Assembly: GCA_031216445.1 (NCBI GenBank)
Contig: CM062214.1
Coordinates: 15,716,001-15,780,000 of the forward strand
Source: Lateolabrax maculatus
Lineage: Eukaryota; Chordata; Actinopteri; Acropomatiformes; Lateolabracidae
Reading direction: 5' to 3'
DNA: 64,000 bases
The notes beneath the pieces are model-generated. The model was not told where the DNA came from, did no database searches, and saw only the letters and a list, made by a program, of their open reading frames with translations. The position numbers were made by a program, and so were the translations under genes. Below are positions 45,991-59,910 of this stretch, piece by piece; the stretch's first letter is position 1, and every line of letters starts with the position of its first letter.

Positions 45991-47579
45991 TTTGTTATCC
46001 ACAGGGGAGTGCAGCAGGGGTGGTTATGCTAGGTGGAGGCTGCATGTATTTTCCACACAGTTAGCATGCATAGGCATACATTTGTGGTCAGGAAAAAACT
46101 GACTATGCTAAAGCCAAAGTGACACACAATAGGGACTTTGAAAATCCTTCCCTCTTCCATCAACAGAGTAAAAGTGACACACAGACTCACACCCACCGGT
46201 GTATAATCTGTGTGCATGTGCATGTGCGCATACATGCTCATTCGCGTGCCTTCGTCTAATGTTGGTGTATATGTACACATAGTTATAGTGCAACTGTGTG
46301 TTCTTAATTTAAACTAGGTGCTGTTTCATCAAATTATTCAACGCTACTGGTGAGTAAGAACATCAGTATTGGAAAAACCTGCAAAACCCTGGAATAAGAT
46401 CAATGTGTTTTGTTTTTATTTCAGTGCCAATGTTTTCTTTTTAGTACATTTCTACAAGATCTGTGCTCAGCAACTAGGGTATGTTTAAGATTAAGGGAAC
46501 AATTGATTGTGATTACGGCATATGAACTAGGGAAAAGTTACAGTTAATAAAAAGGTAAACATTAATCGATTGCAGGTTTGTGTTGGTGCACAGACTCCAG
46601 TCTCCTGTGAAAGTCAGACATGCTATACGCACATCCACCACCCGACGACCGCACCCTTACTTTCTGCCTCCCTACATAAGGGACACAATACTTCCTGCAC
46701 TGGTACTGGACGTTGGCACTGGATGTAAATCAAGAGGTGCAAAGTCATCCAATATGAACGAAATTCCTATAAATACAGGGTTGAATTATCACCACTTTCC
46801 TAAACTCAAAGAGGTGTTAAGATGCCTTTAAGAAGTGGGTCCTATTAACAGTCTGTCCACTGTTACAGTCCTGACCTCTGTGAGTCTGTTAAGCTTCATT
46901 TGGGGACAGGTTTATCAAACAGTTTCTTCTCTAACAGGAAAAGAATGAGCCTTGTCAAAGGGAGTGACATAGTGAAGAAGACAAGTCTATGTGTAGCCTT
47001 AATTCCTTACTCAGTCATCCAAGGGGATGAGAATTACACCATGTATCATTCTGATAAAGAAGCTCCACTCACCTCGTTCATGAATTTGGACTCAAATTCT
47101 AATACGCTAAGTGGGAGTGTGTCTGAAAGGTTAATATATAAGAGAAAAATGCCTTTGATTGGACATGAGTTATTGTTGATGATAATAAGTAATCAAATTA
47201 AAGAGAATTAATTTGTTGAATTAGATGTTGTGTTACAGGCCCACACCCCATTCACACACGCACACACAAAGGCACATTAACACAGAGTCACAAAAAAACT
47301 CAACAAACTGTTATCAGGTCTGACATGTCCCTAATTTTCTATGTCTGGCAATATGCCACAGTGTCCTTTGCCTTAGCTTTTAGTGATTTTAAATCTCCCT
47401 GCTGTATGCACTTTAAGGAATTTTCCACATCCATTGTTTTGTTTCTAAATAACCAAGCTTGACAGGCTTGCCTTGGACCAGTGCTTTATAGTATCAGGGT
47501 ATGTGTACCTTTTCAGCCACATGTTGTATTTCACACTTGCATTGCCCTGTCTCAGCTATCATGCTTTTGTTGTGTTTAA

Positions 47580-47830
47580 TGGTATCTCGAGCCTTGGGCC
47601 ACTGATACCAGCTGAGCGGTCAGAGTGTTAGCACTCCTCAATATCTATTACAATTAGTTTTTGATTAAGGAACCCTGTGCGGCTGTTTGAAGCCTTTAAT
47701 GTTGTGTCAACTGGATGATGATGGAGAGAGCAGCATGGACGCCTCCCAGTAACAAAGCGGCCAGTAAAAGGCTCCGAGTGAACCATTTTATCTTCTTAAT
47801 GGAAACCAGATGACCTTTCTTTTCTTTTTT
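47580..47830. promoter_or_regulatory. Candidate conserved non-coding element
   Basis: Contains ACAATTAGTTTTTGATTAAG, CCTTTAATGTTGTGTCAAC and AGTAACAAAGCGGCC (SOX-like ACAAAG). By appearance only. Confidence 0.25.
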
Positions 47831-50479
47831 TTCCTCCGTTTTTAATGTTGAAGTTTTTCTTGAGGTGATACCGACTCAGAGCATTCTCTCACTTATGCAA
47901 TTTATGCCAGGATTTTTGGCAGCTTCATTTCACCTCTATTATTTTGGCTTTGGCCAATGATTTTGACACTGTGTTAGCCTTGGAACAAAGCATACATATC
48001 AGCTTACCAGATGTACGACAGATCACCTCCTCTAAACATGCTCATCATTGTCAGGATTTATTTAAAGAAATAAAAAAAAATAAAAAAAATAAAACCTTCA
48101 TTTGAAAGCTCAAGGTAAGTCACAGCTCTATAACATCTGGATATTCTGATATGTTTAGTGTAGAAGAAGCATTTCTTTTGTTCTTTTAAAATCATTTTTA
48201 TTAGCATTTGTTTATAAACACTAGTGTACACTAGCGTTGTGGTACAGTGTTTATACAAGTTGATAGTCTTTATTTTTGTCTACATTAAAATCCTTATTCT
48301 CATTTAGTGATTTCTGAATCAAGGACAATTCATTATAAAATATTTTGGGAAGTTTTTGTAAGAAGGATAAAGAAAGAAAGCAAAAAAAGGAGAAAAGCAA
48401 TACCAACTACTTGCTTTCCTTAATTTGACCCCAGATTGTGTTTAAAAGAAGCTCACAAAGAAGTACAGTAGGTAACAGTAGGTTCTGAATTTATGTTATT
48501 AACAATATGAACAAAATTAATCTAAAAAAGCAAGGCTATATATAAAGTAGTTCACTTCCCATGGTGGTCGAAGTTCAACTTTCATTGAGTTGTGTGCAAG
48601 TAAGCATGTTAGAAAATGATAATTCTCCACCAAATATAACTTTAGCAATGAAATCATAGACTTCTAGAATTTCCTTTCATCAATTATACTGTGGTACATC
48701 ATCTTTCAAAATGTATGCTAGATAATTTATTTATGATTGATAATTTAGACGAGTCTTCTGAAAATGTTATGCAGCACCCACCATTATAAAGTTTGGTAAC
48801 TGAGTCTACATTCCCTACTGAGAAATTTCAAAGAAGTCAAGAATTTCATAAATAAACATGTCAAGAAGTCCAAAGGTCAAACAACCACTATGCCTTTCTG
48901 TATTTTAAAAAGCTGCAAAATATTCAAGATTCATGTTCAGAGCACCCTAGTGGATTTGAGTGATCACATGTTGAAACAATTCAGAAATAAGTTCTCCTCA
49001 AGTACTTAGTTACCAAAGAAATGTGAGAAAGCAATAAAAATAGTTCTGTGCAATTAAACTGCTTTTTCCTGCATGACCAAAGTTGCAATTAGAGACCATT
49101 TTCACTGTTACTTATTCTGACACTGAATAACCAGCTCACTTGCCTTCAACACACCTCTTTTAGTAAAAAAACTGATAAATCAGCTGGGTAATCAATTACT
49201 TATGAAAAAAAAAAAAAGAGTTGGAAACAAGCGTTCCTAACAACATATGAAGAAAATAACAAAACAGTTATCAGCCACTCTGACATAGCACACTTATACT
49301 GACTCATCAATTTCCCTTTCCCTGCAAACTGTACAGTTCAGAATTTTTTATAAGTTTTCTATTAAAGACAGCCTAGTAATTCTTAGCATACTGAAAGTCT
49401 TTCTAATGTTTGACACTGTTGAGGACTGTGAGCCCTCTCTGTCACACTCACAAACATGAGGGGAGAAAAAAAAAAAGTCCTGGCATGCAAGCAGTCTGAT
49501 AAGTTGCAGCTTGTGTAGTTTTGTTTAGTTTACATAATCCCTGAGCTGGAAATGACCTTGTGAACTTAAGTTGGGTTGAATGTTTTTCTGCCTCTTCTTT
49601 TCTCTGTTCATTTTACTCAGTCAGCAGCTACCTTTCAGTACAATACCTTCATTTCACTTTGGACGGCTTTCAAATATTTAAATCGCAGAGGTGAAGCTGA
49701 CATATCCAGTGTATGTATGCCTCTGCTGTTTTACCAAACTGATCCAGAGCTTTCTGTCTACTACATTCACACATCGCAGGTCAAAGATCGCTGTCCTAGA
49801 ACAATTACATACACTCCTTTAGCACCAGCTTGAACCTGCTTTCATCCAACATGCTTTTGTGCACACATGGCCTATAACCTGGCCAACCTTGGCTTAATCA
49901 TTACCATGACCTGTTTATCTGATTGTCATGCAGGTAACCATTAATAAGTGTTTACCTCCCGATGACCTCTGAAAACGTGCATGCCGCCTTTGCCCCGCAA
50001 ATGTCAGCCCTATCGGACAAGTTGGCCTGATTTCTTTTCTTTTTTTCTTTGAAAGTGGCTGCACTTTGGACTACAATAATTCAACAAGGCTACTATGATG
50101 AAAACCTGTATATATAGATTTGATTCTCCTCAAATTGTTTACAATTTCTTTTGAAAGCAGTGCACTCATAGTTCATCCCCAAGCACTGGGGTTGATGTTA
50201 TGTTATAACTTATATTACTTGTAATTTGGGACAAGTATGTATGTGTACAAAGATGAAAAGAAAGAAGGCAAGAAAGCAAGAAAGAAAAGAGAAGATTAAT
50301 AGAGAGGCAAAAATGAATCTGGCTGAGATTTGTATTGGCTTTGTGAAATCCTGCCTTTTCCCGGTGACCAGCCGTGTCGCCCATCTTGTGTTTAGCTGAT
50401 GCAGAATGATAACTCACCAGTTGTCTTCCTCAGTGAGATGGGTAATATATAGCAGAGAGGTGTCCTGACATAGTTATAG

Positions 50480-50640
50480 CTGTTGGTGTCCTCGAAAAGA
50501 CAAGGAGAGTCAATTACAATGGCAGAGCAGAACGCCTGTGCGAATGTCAACTCCCCGCGCAGACGGCTGTGATAAATAACACCTGACCTCACACCAGGCG
50601 GTGGTTTCTCTGCAGGGCCCGAGACAAGCCTGCACGAGGA
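50480..50640. promoter_or_regulatory. Candidate conserved non-coding element
   Basis: GC-balanced stretch with TGATAAATAACACCTGACCTC, including an AACACCTGA E-box and a TGACCTC receptor half-site. By appearance only. Confidence 0.2.
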
Positions 50641-53539
50641 AATGTGAAATCAAGGCAGAATGTGGGGCACTTTAGTGGAAGGGTGTAGGGCATAGCACAA
50701 GAGGACAGGGGACGTCTGAATGAGCAGCCAGACATGTCAAGAAGCATAGTGCAATTGCACTACTGGTGTTTACTTTATGGCAATGCTGTGAAGATATGAA
50801 ACTTCACTCGGGGATGTTATGGCAGGCCCTGCTGTTATTCATACCTGTTTCTGACAAGAAAAACAAAGCTCCAACGCCTCCTGCACATACTCTATTTGTC
50901 CGCATGAAACATAAAGCAGCAGGTTGGTCTGCCCGGAACTCCCATTGCGCTCGTCTGAGTGTAATCTTTGTTGACAGAAAGCAAGTGTGGGTATCAGGTC
51001 ACTTTCTATGGCTTCCAGTAATGCACCACCACGGTGTTCTGAATCCAGCAGAGACAGCGTGCAGATTGTTGATGCTCTAAGTGCAGAGACCTCTGTGCAG
51101 AGTCGTGAACAGACTGGATTATTGGGCCCCAGCGAAGCTGACAGTAACAAGGTGAGGGTGGCATAAAGCACTGCAATAGTGAGTGCAGCTGAATGTTCTC
51201 ACCCGCTTTGTGTATATGCATGCACACAAGCGTGTGTGTAAGGGGCAGAGGGGGCAAGTGGGGGAGTCCCAGGTCCCATGGGAGACATGCTGGCTGAAAG
51301 AAGGGAGGAATGAGCAACAGGCAGACACAAGGGCACAGGCAGATGTGTGCAAAGATAAATAAGGAGATAAATCACTGAGTGTCTGGGCCCAAGGCATTTG
51401 CATTCCTGAAATGAAACTCCAAGGAGAGACACTGGTGTGTACTGAGCTTCAGTGACTTTAAATAAAATATATACAGTGTGTATGGTGTACGTACATATGA
51501 TGTGTGTTCGTGTGTGGGAGAAAGAGAGAGGGAGAGAAGATACTTTTCCTCCCGGCAGCTATACAGTAAAATGTATCACATTACTTCATCACACGATGCA
51601 ACCCTAATGAAGTCAAACGACTGTTTCCAAGTGACTCCTGGTGGGTTTCAGCTTTTATCACACGTTGTACTGAAATAATATAATGGAGTCCAGCAAATTG
51701 GAGGTAATTTTGATAACAAGCATTCCTCAGCTCTGCATGCTAAAATAAATGGTGTAAGGGGTCACCTACACATGGCTTATTTTAGGCAGGCCACGTTTGA
51801 TCTATGGCGGTCCTGGGTTGTCTCAAAGTCAAAAAGAAGGACACCCCCCTTCAGGGATCACAGCGCTCCACATCTGATTTTCATGTCCACAGCAAAGACA
51901 GCAAATACAAATGTCTGCTTGACAGGGAAATGGGCATTTTTAATTCCCTTTATTATTTCAATTCCATTCCTGATCAGATTGTCCTTGACATTATCAGCTG
52001 CTTTGAGGGATCAACAGTGGGTGAACTTTGCTATAGAAGGAAGTGTATTATACTATTATAAGAACACGATTAAAAAAAATATTGCGGGCTTACTTAGACT
52101 TATTCAATGCACAGTAAAGAACACAGGCACATTTACTGATTTTAGTTTGTAAATCAGTCCTCCTTCTGAGTTATGTGAATATAAAGCAAATAAATGTTGC
52201 TGTTCCGACATAATCATTCACCCCGGTCATAACTTTACCAGCACTGGGACTTTCCCATGAACGGAGCAGGCAGAGAACTAAGAAAACTCATAGTGGGAGG
52301 CTCTGGGTGTGTGGGAGGGAGCATGAAGGAGAGACTGTCATCACTAATTCCTTGCCAGGCAGCCCAAGAAGTGTTGACTAACTAATGACCGTGTTTAACA
52401 AGTGAAGTGTATCATGCTTGAGGAAACACAGCTGGATATGGGTCCTGTGCATTGAGTGACTCAGAGAAAACAATTCATTGTCTTCAATTCTATCCACCCA
52501 CAAACAGTTTTCTCCAAGCGGGGAGGACACATATTCATGAATGAAGTAAAGAGGGAGTTAAACTGGCGAAGGGAAACAGCTGGATTTTTAAAGCAGTTTG
52601 GTTGGCGGTTGGGTCACAAAGGCATATCTCTGTGGTACTGTGGTGGGAGTGGAGGATAAAACGGTAGTCCAAGACTCGTAAATGAGGGATAGAAGGATTA
52701 GGATGTGAGTGCAAAGAAAAGGAATGCGACTTATCTTAAGGATGTTGGTTCAAAAAGGATGAGAGACACTGAAATGTTTCCTTTGTAAATCATAAGCTGT
52801 ATGAGCTTGTGCAACAATCAACGGCAGCTCATTTAAAAGAGAGATGTCATCTTTAATAATAGGTCAAACTGAGTTCAGAAGTGTTATGAGGGAACACTAT
52901 GGCGAACATAAATTAGTCTGGAGAAAACGAAAATCACCTCTTCCTACCAGACTATACCTCAAAATTACATGGGATTTAAGCATATGTTATCAACTTGTCT
53001 GACAATTATTTTAACACAAATTTGACATTTGGCAGCTACACTAACATGTGTTGGGATGATGCAGTGGAGCCAAGTTAATGTTTTATATTATAACTACAGC
53101 ACTCCTGGCCAGACTAAGGCTCATGCTGTTTTGTATTCCTCTCAAGAGTGTGTTCATAACTCATTTCACATGCCAAGATTCTGTTTGCCTATAATGAGGC
53201 AGAAAAAAGGAATTGCATTTTACAGCAGTGCTTTAGTAGAACGGTGAACTAGTGTTTCCCTAAAATGTCCTTCTAATGAGCATTTTTGCTCACAATCATT
53301 TATGACCACGGTGTAGTTGCCTTTTGACTATTTGATCTGAAAAAAACTGTAGCTATTGTGGCCTCTCCATTACCTTATTACCTACCCCACACAGTTTGTG
53401 CTTAGCCAGCGAAGCAGTTTTTACTAACTTATTTGTGGGAATGTACACCACTAATTCAACCCTGTCTCCCTAGAATTTATGTTTGTATACTGTTAACTTA
53501 AGAGTAGATAAGTCTGTGAATTATGTTTTTGGCAGCGTG

Positions 53540-53655
53540 GCTCGAGGAATGGCAATGGTCGGTCAGTCGGTCCACCACTGTGGTCCAGATTGAAATATCT
53601 CAACAACAGTCGGCGGGATTGTCGTGAATGAATGTACAGACATTCCTGGCCAAAC
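53540..53655 (+). mobile_element. Fragment of a dispersed teleost repeat
   Basis: The blocks CGGTCCACCACTGTGGTCC, AGATTGAAATATCTCAACAA, CGGGATTGTCGTGAA and TGTACAGACATTC follow the order of a very common fish repeat (consensus GGTCCAGACTGAAATATC and so on). Truncated at both ends. Family not assigned. Confidence 0.65.
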
Positions 53656-53833
53656 TAGTTAGTAATATGTTAACATGAGACAGGTCTAACTACTTATATG
53701 TACTAATAAGAAAAAGTGTACAAACACAGTAAGAACTCAACTTGAGATCCTAAGAGTTTGAATCGAGCTGCCACCCGCCTTTCTCCAGCCAACCACACAT
53801 GCACACACACACCCACACGTGCACACACACGCA

Positions 53834-53845
53834 CCCACGCCCACA

Positions 53846-53890
<45 letters not shown>
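53834..53890. repeat. (CA)n microsatellite
   Basis: CA tract with CCCACGC interruptions at its 5' side, ending at ACAACAACA. Confidence 0.9.
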
Positions 53891-53891
<1 letters not shown>

Positions 53892-55830
53892 CAACAACAT
53901 TCAGTGAGGAAGCTGTCCTAAGCCACTTAAATCTGTGCTATTTGATAGTGTTTGTGAAACGTTTACTTGTGACCTGCGCTCTCAAACTCCTTAAGCCATC
54001 CACATGACTGAGGGAAGTGAAGGGCCTTTTAAGGCCCTAAGTATTGCCAGAGTCCTCCTTATATTACTGATGATATCTGTCCTGAGGAGTTTGCTGACAA
54101 GAGCCCAGGGATCAGAAATACCCATAAAGCAGATGGGAAATTACATCTTATCCAACACATACTGAAATGGCCTGTCTGTTGATAGAAAAGGCTCACTACA
54201 CTGTCTTTAAGCAGGGATTTAGCCTTTGACCCATCCTCCTCAAGCCCATGGACACTACTACATCATGACTCAGTTACCATAGATATCTTTACACTGCACT
54301 GCAACACACTATTGCTGTAATACTGGAAAGTCTGAGTGCTAAACAGGAGTCAGGGAAATCCTTAAGCAAACCATCTGGCAGAAGTACATAATATGTTCTT
54401 GTACAGAGTTGAGCAAATAATTGTGTATTGTTAAAATACAGTGATAAGACATGTTAGTACAAACTGTGCTGTATGTGCTCTCACAGCACAGAGTTTGATT
54501 GAATATTGGAGAGACAGAGTGACAGTGCGAGACAACATTAATCCCTTAAGCCCTTCAATGATGGCCTCTGACCAGGCCATATGAGATCCACTACCCTCTA
54601 CTAATCTGCTGCAAACAGTGATGAACCCAGAAAGTGGCTCTTGCATTTAACAAACTGTTGACAGCAGGATTATCCAGTTTGTGGCAATGCAAACGTCAGA
54701 AATCCCTCCATAAGTGCATGTCTCTTCATGTAAACCTTTTTTTTTTTCAACATACCTTTTGATGATATACTTATCATGTTAGATATTAGGATGGTTGAAA
54801 TCGTGCCCAAACACTCTTTAGCTGAGCTACTCATCACTTAACCTCTGTGGGACAATCACAGACGGATGTACAGCAAGACTTGTATCTTACAAAACCCCTA
54901 CCGTCGACTGTAGCTACGATCTGAAAACACAGGAGCATACCAAATTGTTTTAGTTATGTTTAGCTATCCGACTTAAAAAATACTGTTTAACACTTTCACT
55001 TTTCAGCATAAAACAATCATGGTCAGAATTTTTTATTTATTTAATTACGAAATTCAGTGCTATAAAGGCTTCTTGAAAAGTCTACTAAACTTTGGAGATG
55101 TAATTATATTTGTATATTTCAGGTCTATTTTATCTGGTATTTCTGCTTAACATGGTCAAGTAAGGGGCAACACTTGAGAAGTAAGCATTGACACCTCATA
55201 GCTAGAAAAAGTCCTTGGCTCCATTCTTGGCCTTGGTCTTTTATGTGTAATTTGCATGTCCTTTGTTCACACTGCTTTCTTTCTGTTCACTCTGGTTCCC
55301 TATCAGGTGCAAAATCTCCAGAATTTGCCAGAATGTTGGTATTTTACTTTGATTAATCATTCTTTAGCTGTTTTAAGTATTTGAAAAATCAAATAATAGA
55401 AATAATTTGGTTTTATGGCTGACAGTCTACTGTGTGTACACAACTGCAGCCTTAAATATAGATGAATCAAATGATTATGTATAGAATTTAGATAATGAAA
55501 TGATCTCTCAGAGTACACAGAAAAATTTGAATCTCTTAATTGGTGTCAAATCTACTGACATTGTAATATTTTTCATGAACCTAACAAGAGTCTTTCAGGT
55601 TCCATTTAAATACAATCCTTTTCTTTCCATCCAAACTTTTGTACACAATTTTTAACACTTTTGCAAATAGTCTAGGACATGAAATGCAAAGAAAACCTTT
55701 ACAATCATTTCTGACACTGGGGTTAATCTTCAGGTTTTTTTCCACTAACATCTTTCTTAAAACTTTACAAACTAAACTCCACTTAAGAAAGAATTTGCAT
55801 CATTAACTCTCTCTTTCTCTCTCTCTCTCC

Positions 55831-55871
<41 letters not shown>

Positions 55872-56344
55872 TAATGAATAATTAAAGGTGCTGTTTGTTA
55901 GTTTGAAATGTGTCAACACGCATATACACATAGCTCCACCATCCAATTCATTATCTGTAATGCTGTCACCCCTTATCTGATAAAATCCTTGACACTCTGA
56001 TGAATAAGATTCATGTACACAAACAGTTGCATACTTGTTGAGGTCAAATAGGGTTGTTGTTTTAGAAAAGTGACAGTGCCTATCAAACAAAGACGCTCTT
56101 GCATTACCTACTCACAAAATGTGTCTTGTTGCTGTCTAGGCCTTGAACCTACAAATATCAAGACACTACTTCATAAGAGAGTCATTAAATCACATAATGG
56201 TGATATTTGGAGGTTTTACAATCTGTTGGATTATACTTATTTCATTGCATCCGTGTAAAAATAGCTGCACATCAAAAAACAAAACTTCATTAGATTTGTG
56301 TATCTATAATTCATCTTTATTTGTGTATACTGTGATTTTTGTTG
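53891..56344. other. Non-coding, no gene seen
   Basis: AT-rich intergenic DNA with one compound microsatellite. Confidence 0.6.
55807..55867. repeat. (CT)n followed by (CA)n
   Basis: Compound dinucleotide microsatellite. Confidence 0.9.
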
Positions 56345-56602
56345 ATCTGTTCTGTACACATGACATTGATTACATATCTGTCCATCCTGGGAAAAGTATC
56401 CCCCTCTGTTGCATTCATTTTTCCCCCATTAAAGTTTTTATTATTATTTTTTTTTTGGTGAGGGGAGTAGTTTTCCCTCATCTTAATCGAAGGTCTACCA
56501 ATAGTGAGTGTCGTATGTTGTACAGATTGTACAGCCCCCTGAAGCAAATTGTGTTTTGCGATTTTGGACTACATAAATTAGATTGACTTGACTTGATTGG
56601 TT
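56345..56602 (+). mobile_element. 3' end of an old teleost retroelement
   Basis: The blocks TCTGTCCATCCTGGGA, CCCTCTGTTGCATTC, TTTCCCTCATCTTAATCGAA, GTGTCGTATGTTGTACAG, CCCCCTGAAGCAAATTGTG and a terminal TTGACTTGACTTGATTGG match in order a common dispersed fish repeat that ends in a short TTGA/GATT tandem tail. That tail is typical of a LINE or LINE-mobilised SINE 3' end. Family not named. The open frame 56143-56586 overlapping it is not a gene. Confidence 0.7.
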
Positions 56603-57059
56603 AAAGCAAAATGTCTTTGGTTCATCTTGCTTCAAGACAATGTGTTCCTTATCTCCTTGGTGAGAAGAAGAAACAGAAGTGCATAGAGTTTTTCTGAAAA
56701 TGAAACTGTACAAGAGCACTTCCATCCGCTGCATGCTCTTGTCCTGTTGTTTTATTTGACACTCCTGTAGCAGAGATCTATAATCTTGGCCTCTCATTTT
56801 TATGTATTTGGACACTGATAATTTCCATGTTTGTGCTCAGCCAATTAAGTAAACAGCAACAGTGACAAGCAAATGAGGGCTCAATCAAGGGACTGCTCAA
56901 AATTGTTCTATTCCTGTCCCGTCTTGATTGCGACAGTTGACTCTCCATGGCAGTGCCTTGGTTTGGAGCATGATGCTGTCCATGGAGCTTTACTGTAATG
57001 AAAACATGGCCAAGTGTGGCTGTAGTTGCCCAAACCACACCTTTCCTTATATTGCACTC

Positions 57060-57560
57060 TGAAGCTGCTCGTCTGGAGGATGGAGCGATTCCATGCTTCT
57101 CAGCAGCAAAGATGATGCCTCACAAATGAACAATCTCATCACCCTCCCTGTGGCTCTAGTAGCCAGAGAGGGAAGAGTTACTGGGCTGACGTTGGGAGTT
57201 CCTTCTGTGTTCCATCCCAGTACCCACCCTAAGCCCGACTAAAACTCATGGTTAAAGGGCCACTTCCCAATTTTGGGTTTGGAGAGAGGAGTCGCTGATG
57301 ACAGCGGCCTGTCACAAAATAGTTGGCAGCCATCAGGGACCAAATCTAGCTGCAGTCGGTGAGCAGGAGGCATAATCTTGTTTTCACCCAGACTGGCAGC
57401 TTAAGGGAAAGTGGGGTCCACCATTTGGATTCGCAGATGATGGAGCTGTCTTCCCAGCTGGCCTCTAATCTATCGGCGGGTGAATGTACGCAGTGTAGCT
57501 ATGATGCCACTCTCCACATTATGCAGTCATCCTGCCATACAGTGAGCGGACATGTTTGAG
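57060..57560. promoter_or_regulatory. Candidate conserved non-coding element
   Basis: About 500 bp of GC-balanced, repeat-free sequence including CACAAATGAACAATCTCATC and GTGCAGTC/ATGCAGTCATCC motifs. By appearance only. Confidence 0.2.
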
Positions 57561-59837
57561 GACAGCCGGCCTAAGTTTTATGTCTGCTGCTTTCTCTCAT
57601 TGACATCATGTCTGCTCCTTAGCAGCATAGGAACACATTAGGAGGGGCAAGGCCAGCACTCTTTATTCAGCATAGCTGCTATTTGTGACAGGCATTTTTT
57701 GATTTTGGCTCTCTACAGTCTTTATTATGGCATGACAGGTTGGCTATGGGCAGCGCAGAGGTGGCTGAGCAGAGTGCCCCTGCCCCTGCCTCAGGCTCAT
57801 CCAAGTAACACCCTTGCATGTTCTCAAACTGCCGGCCCAGCGCAAAGTGAGGTGGCTTCTTCTAGAAACAGTCACCCAGTTGGTAGGCACAGCATTGTGA
57901 CATTTTTAAAACACTTACTTGTAGTTTTGTAGTGTGGCTCATTTTAAGTTTTGTTTCCCTCATTAATGTTGTTAATCTTCATTCAACAAATTTGAGTCTC
58001 TTTTGTCCACTGCCATGAAATTGGAGCTGTAATTAAGTCTGTTAATGTGTTAAGAACATTTCCAAGACTGGCAAAGGTGTCAGTATGTTGTTTGTTCCAT
58101 CCAACAACTTTGTGATGCTGGATGTAATACACATGGCAGCTTATAAGGGCAGCTTTCTAGACCTACAAAATTGAATCATGCGTTTGTGCAAAAAAGGTGG
58201 TATTTAGTGCAGATAAGATAGATGTGGCTAGTTTAGTTCATGGCAAGGCATGGCCAATAGAGGAACATTTCATTGGAATTAATTGTCATTCAGCAGAGCA
58301 GGGTCATATAAAATTTGATGGCACAGCTTACACCTATCTATACTAGCAAATCGACTGATTCCACTGAAACTGAGTGATTTCATTCACTTTTTTAATTTCC
58401 AACTTAAATTTAACTTAAATGCTGCTGTAACAGGGGCCATACGTCATGTTTCTCTTTACTCTTCAAAGATCAGAAATCATTCTTGCTTTTCAAGCGCATG
58501 TGACAGAGAGAAGGAGATGTAGCAGAAGGTTTAAAAAGCATGAACATATCATGAGGTCACACTATACACTGGAGGCAAATATATCACAAACAAACATTTA
58601 AAGATCCAAGAGAGAGGAAGAACAATGACGTTGTAAGTCAGTATTTGTGAGTTTTGTCAAAGGAGAACATAAAGCACCAAGACCAAAAGTGAATTATTTA
58701 GACTGGATTTGAAGAGCTTTAATATTATACTTTACTGCACAGAAAGGGAGATTTATAACCACACACAGATACACACACAAACACACACTCTTCAGTGTTC
58801 TCCGGTTGGCTAGGAATCAGACTTTGCTGAAAGAAAAATCCCTCCAACTCTCATCCTGATAGAGTCCATTGAAATGCAGACCCCACACCAAGACTAATAG
58901 CAATGGGAATCAGCTGAAAATATGTGACATAATCACATTAGTGTCTTAAAGAACACAAAGCGCATAGTCAACTTCCCTTGATCAAGGCACATCTGGAGGG
59001 GCAGGGGACTTGAAACAGAGTCCTGCCTTTCCCCTACTGAAATGAAAACAAGCTGTTTCACTATGCTTCCAGGCCAAAGCAGAACAAGAACTTTGACACA
59101 GTAATGGATTGCTCCAGCCGCCGCACAGCTTAATGTGAAGATGCCAGAAAAAAAAAGGGAGAAGGGAAGATCTTGAAAGGTTTCAGAATAACGCCCACTG
59201 CTTTCCCAGTGCATTTGAACTCTGACCCGTAAGACTGAACATTCAAAGCTCAATTTTTGTTTGTTCTCCTTTGAAAAGGGACTGTAAAGCACTGTGCAGT
59301 TGTCCCATCTACGTTAACAGTGGTGATCGATTGTTCCAATGTTGATATCTATGATCTGTATTTAATACATACATTTTTAATGTTAAAAATAGATTAAAAG
59401 TAGAGAGAAAAAAAGCTTGAAGATCTTGAAAAACAGAACACATTTTTTGAAAAACACTCAAAAATTTCAAAAAGGAAAATCATTTTCAGGGGTAAACTGG
59501 GGTCCTGGAATTGTGTACAGCAAGCTGCCAAAGAGTTTCCAGCTGAGCACATATAGAGAGGTGACAGTCATTATAATGGCCTTGTGCTTCGGTCCAAGTG
59601 TTCTTTTAAAATATGAATGCCAGTTAATATTTTCCAGAGGTCCTTCTACACACTTTTAATGCCCACTTTTTTGTCTTCTCTCTATCCAAGGAACAAAGAC
59701 TGGTTTCTGTTTCTGCTCTCAGCCTGCTGTGCGAGTAAGGGCCTGGCCAGCCCATTAACACCCACCTCAACATGTTCCATTCCAGCATTGGGAGCTAATT
59801 ACAAACACTGGCTAGGCTTAAAAACCTCTTATAGACA

Positions 59838-59910
59838 GCAAAGAAAGAAAGAAAGAAAGAGCCAGCGAGAGTGAGGCGTTTGAGGGCGTTAGAGAGAGAG
59901 AGAGAGAGAG
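59838..59910. repeat. (GAAA)n and (GA)n microsatellites
   Basis: GAAA tetranucleotides at 59838-59863 and a perfect GA run at 59891-59910, separated by a G-rich spacer. Confidence 0.9.

Larger units (their letters stand above)
41965..53539. other. Gene desert upstream of nr2f1a, no gene seen
   Basis: No open frame here shows a domain or a convincing exon. Stretches at 43180-43480, 45600-45990, 47580-47830 and 50480-50640 have a mixed composition that resembles conserved enhancers. Confidence 0.6.

Noticed and set aside
50766..51432. Overlapping frames of about 100 codons on both strands
   Set aside because: No domain, no splice structure and no codon pattern that suggests coding.
56143..56586. 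147-codon plus-strand frame
   Set aside because: More than half lies in a dispersed teleost repeat; no retroelement protein motif is seen.
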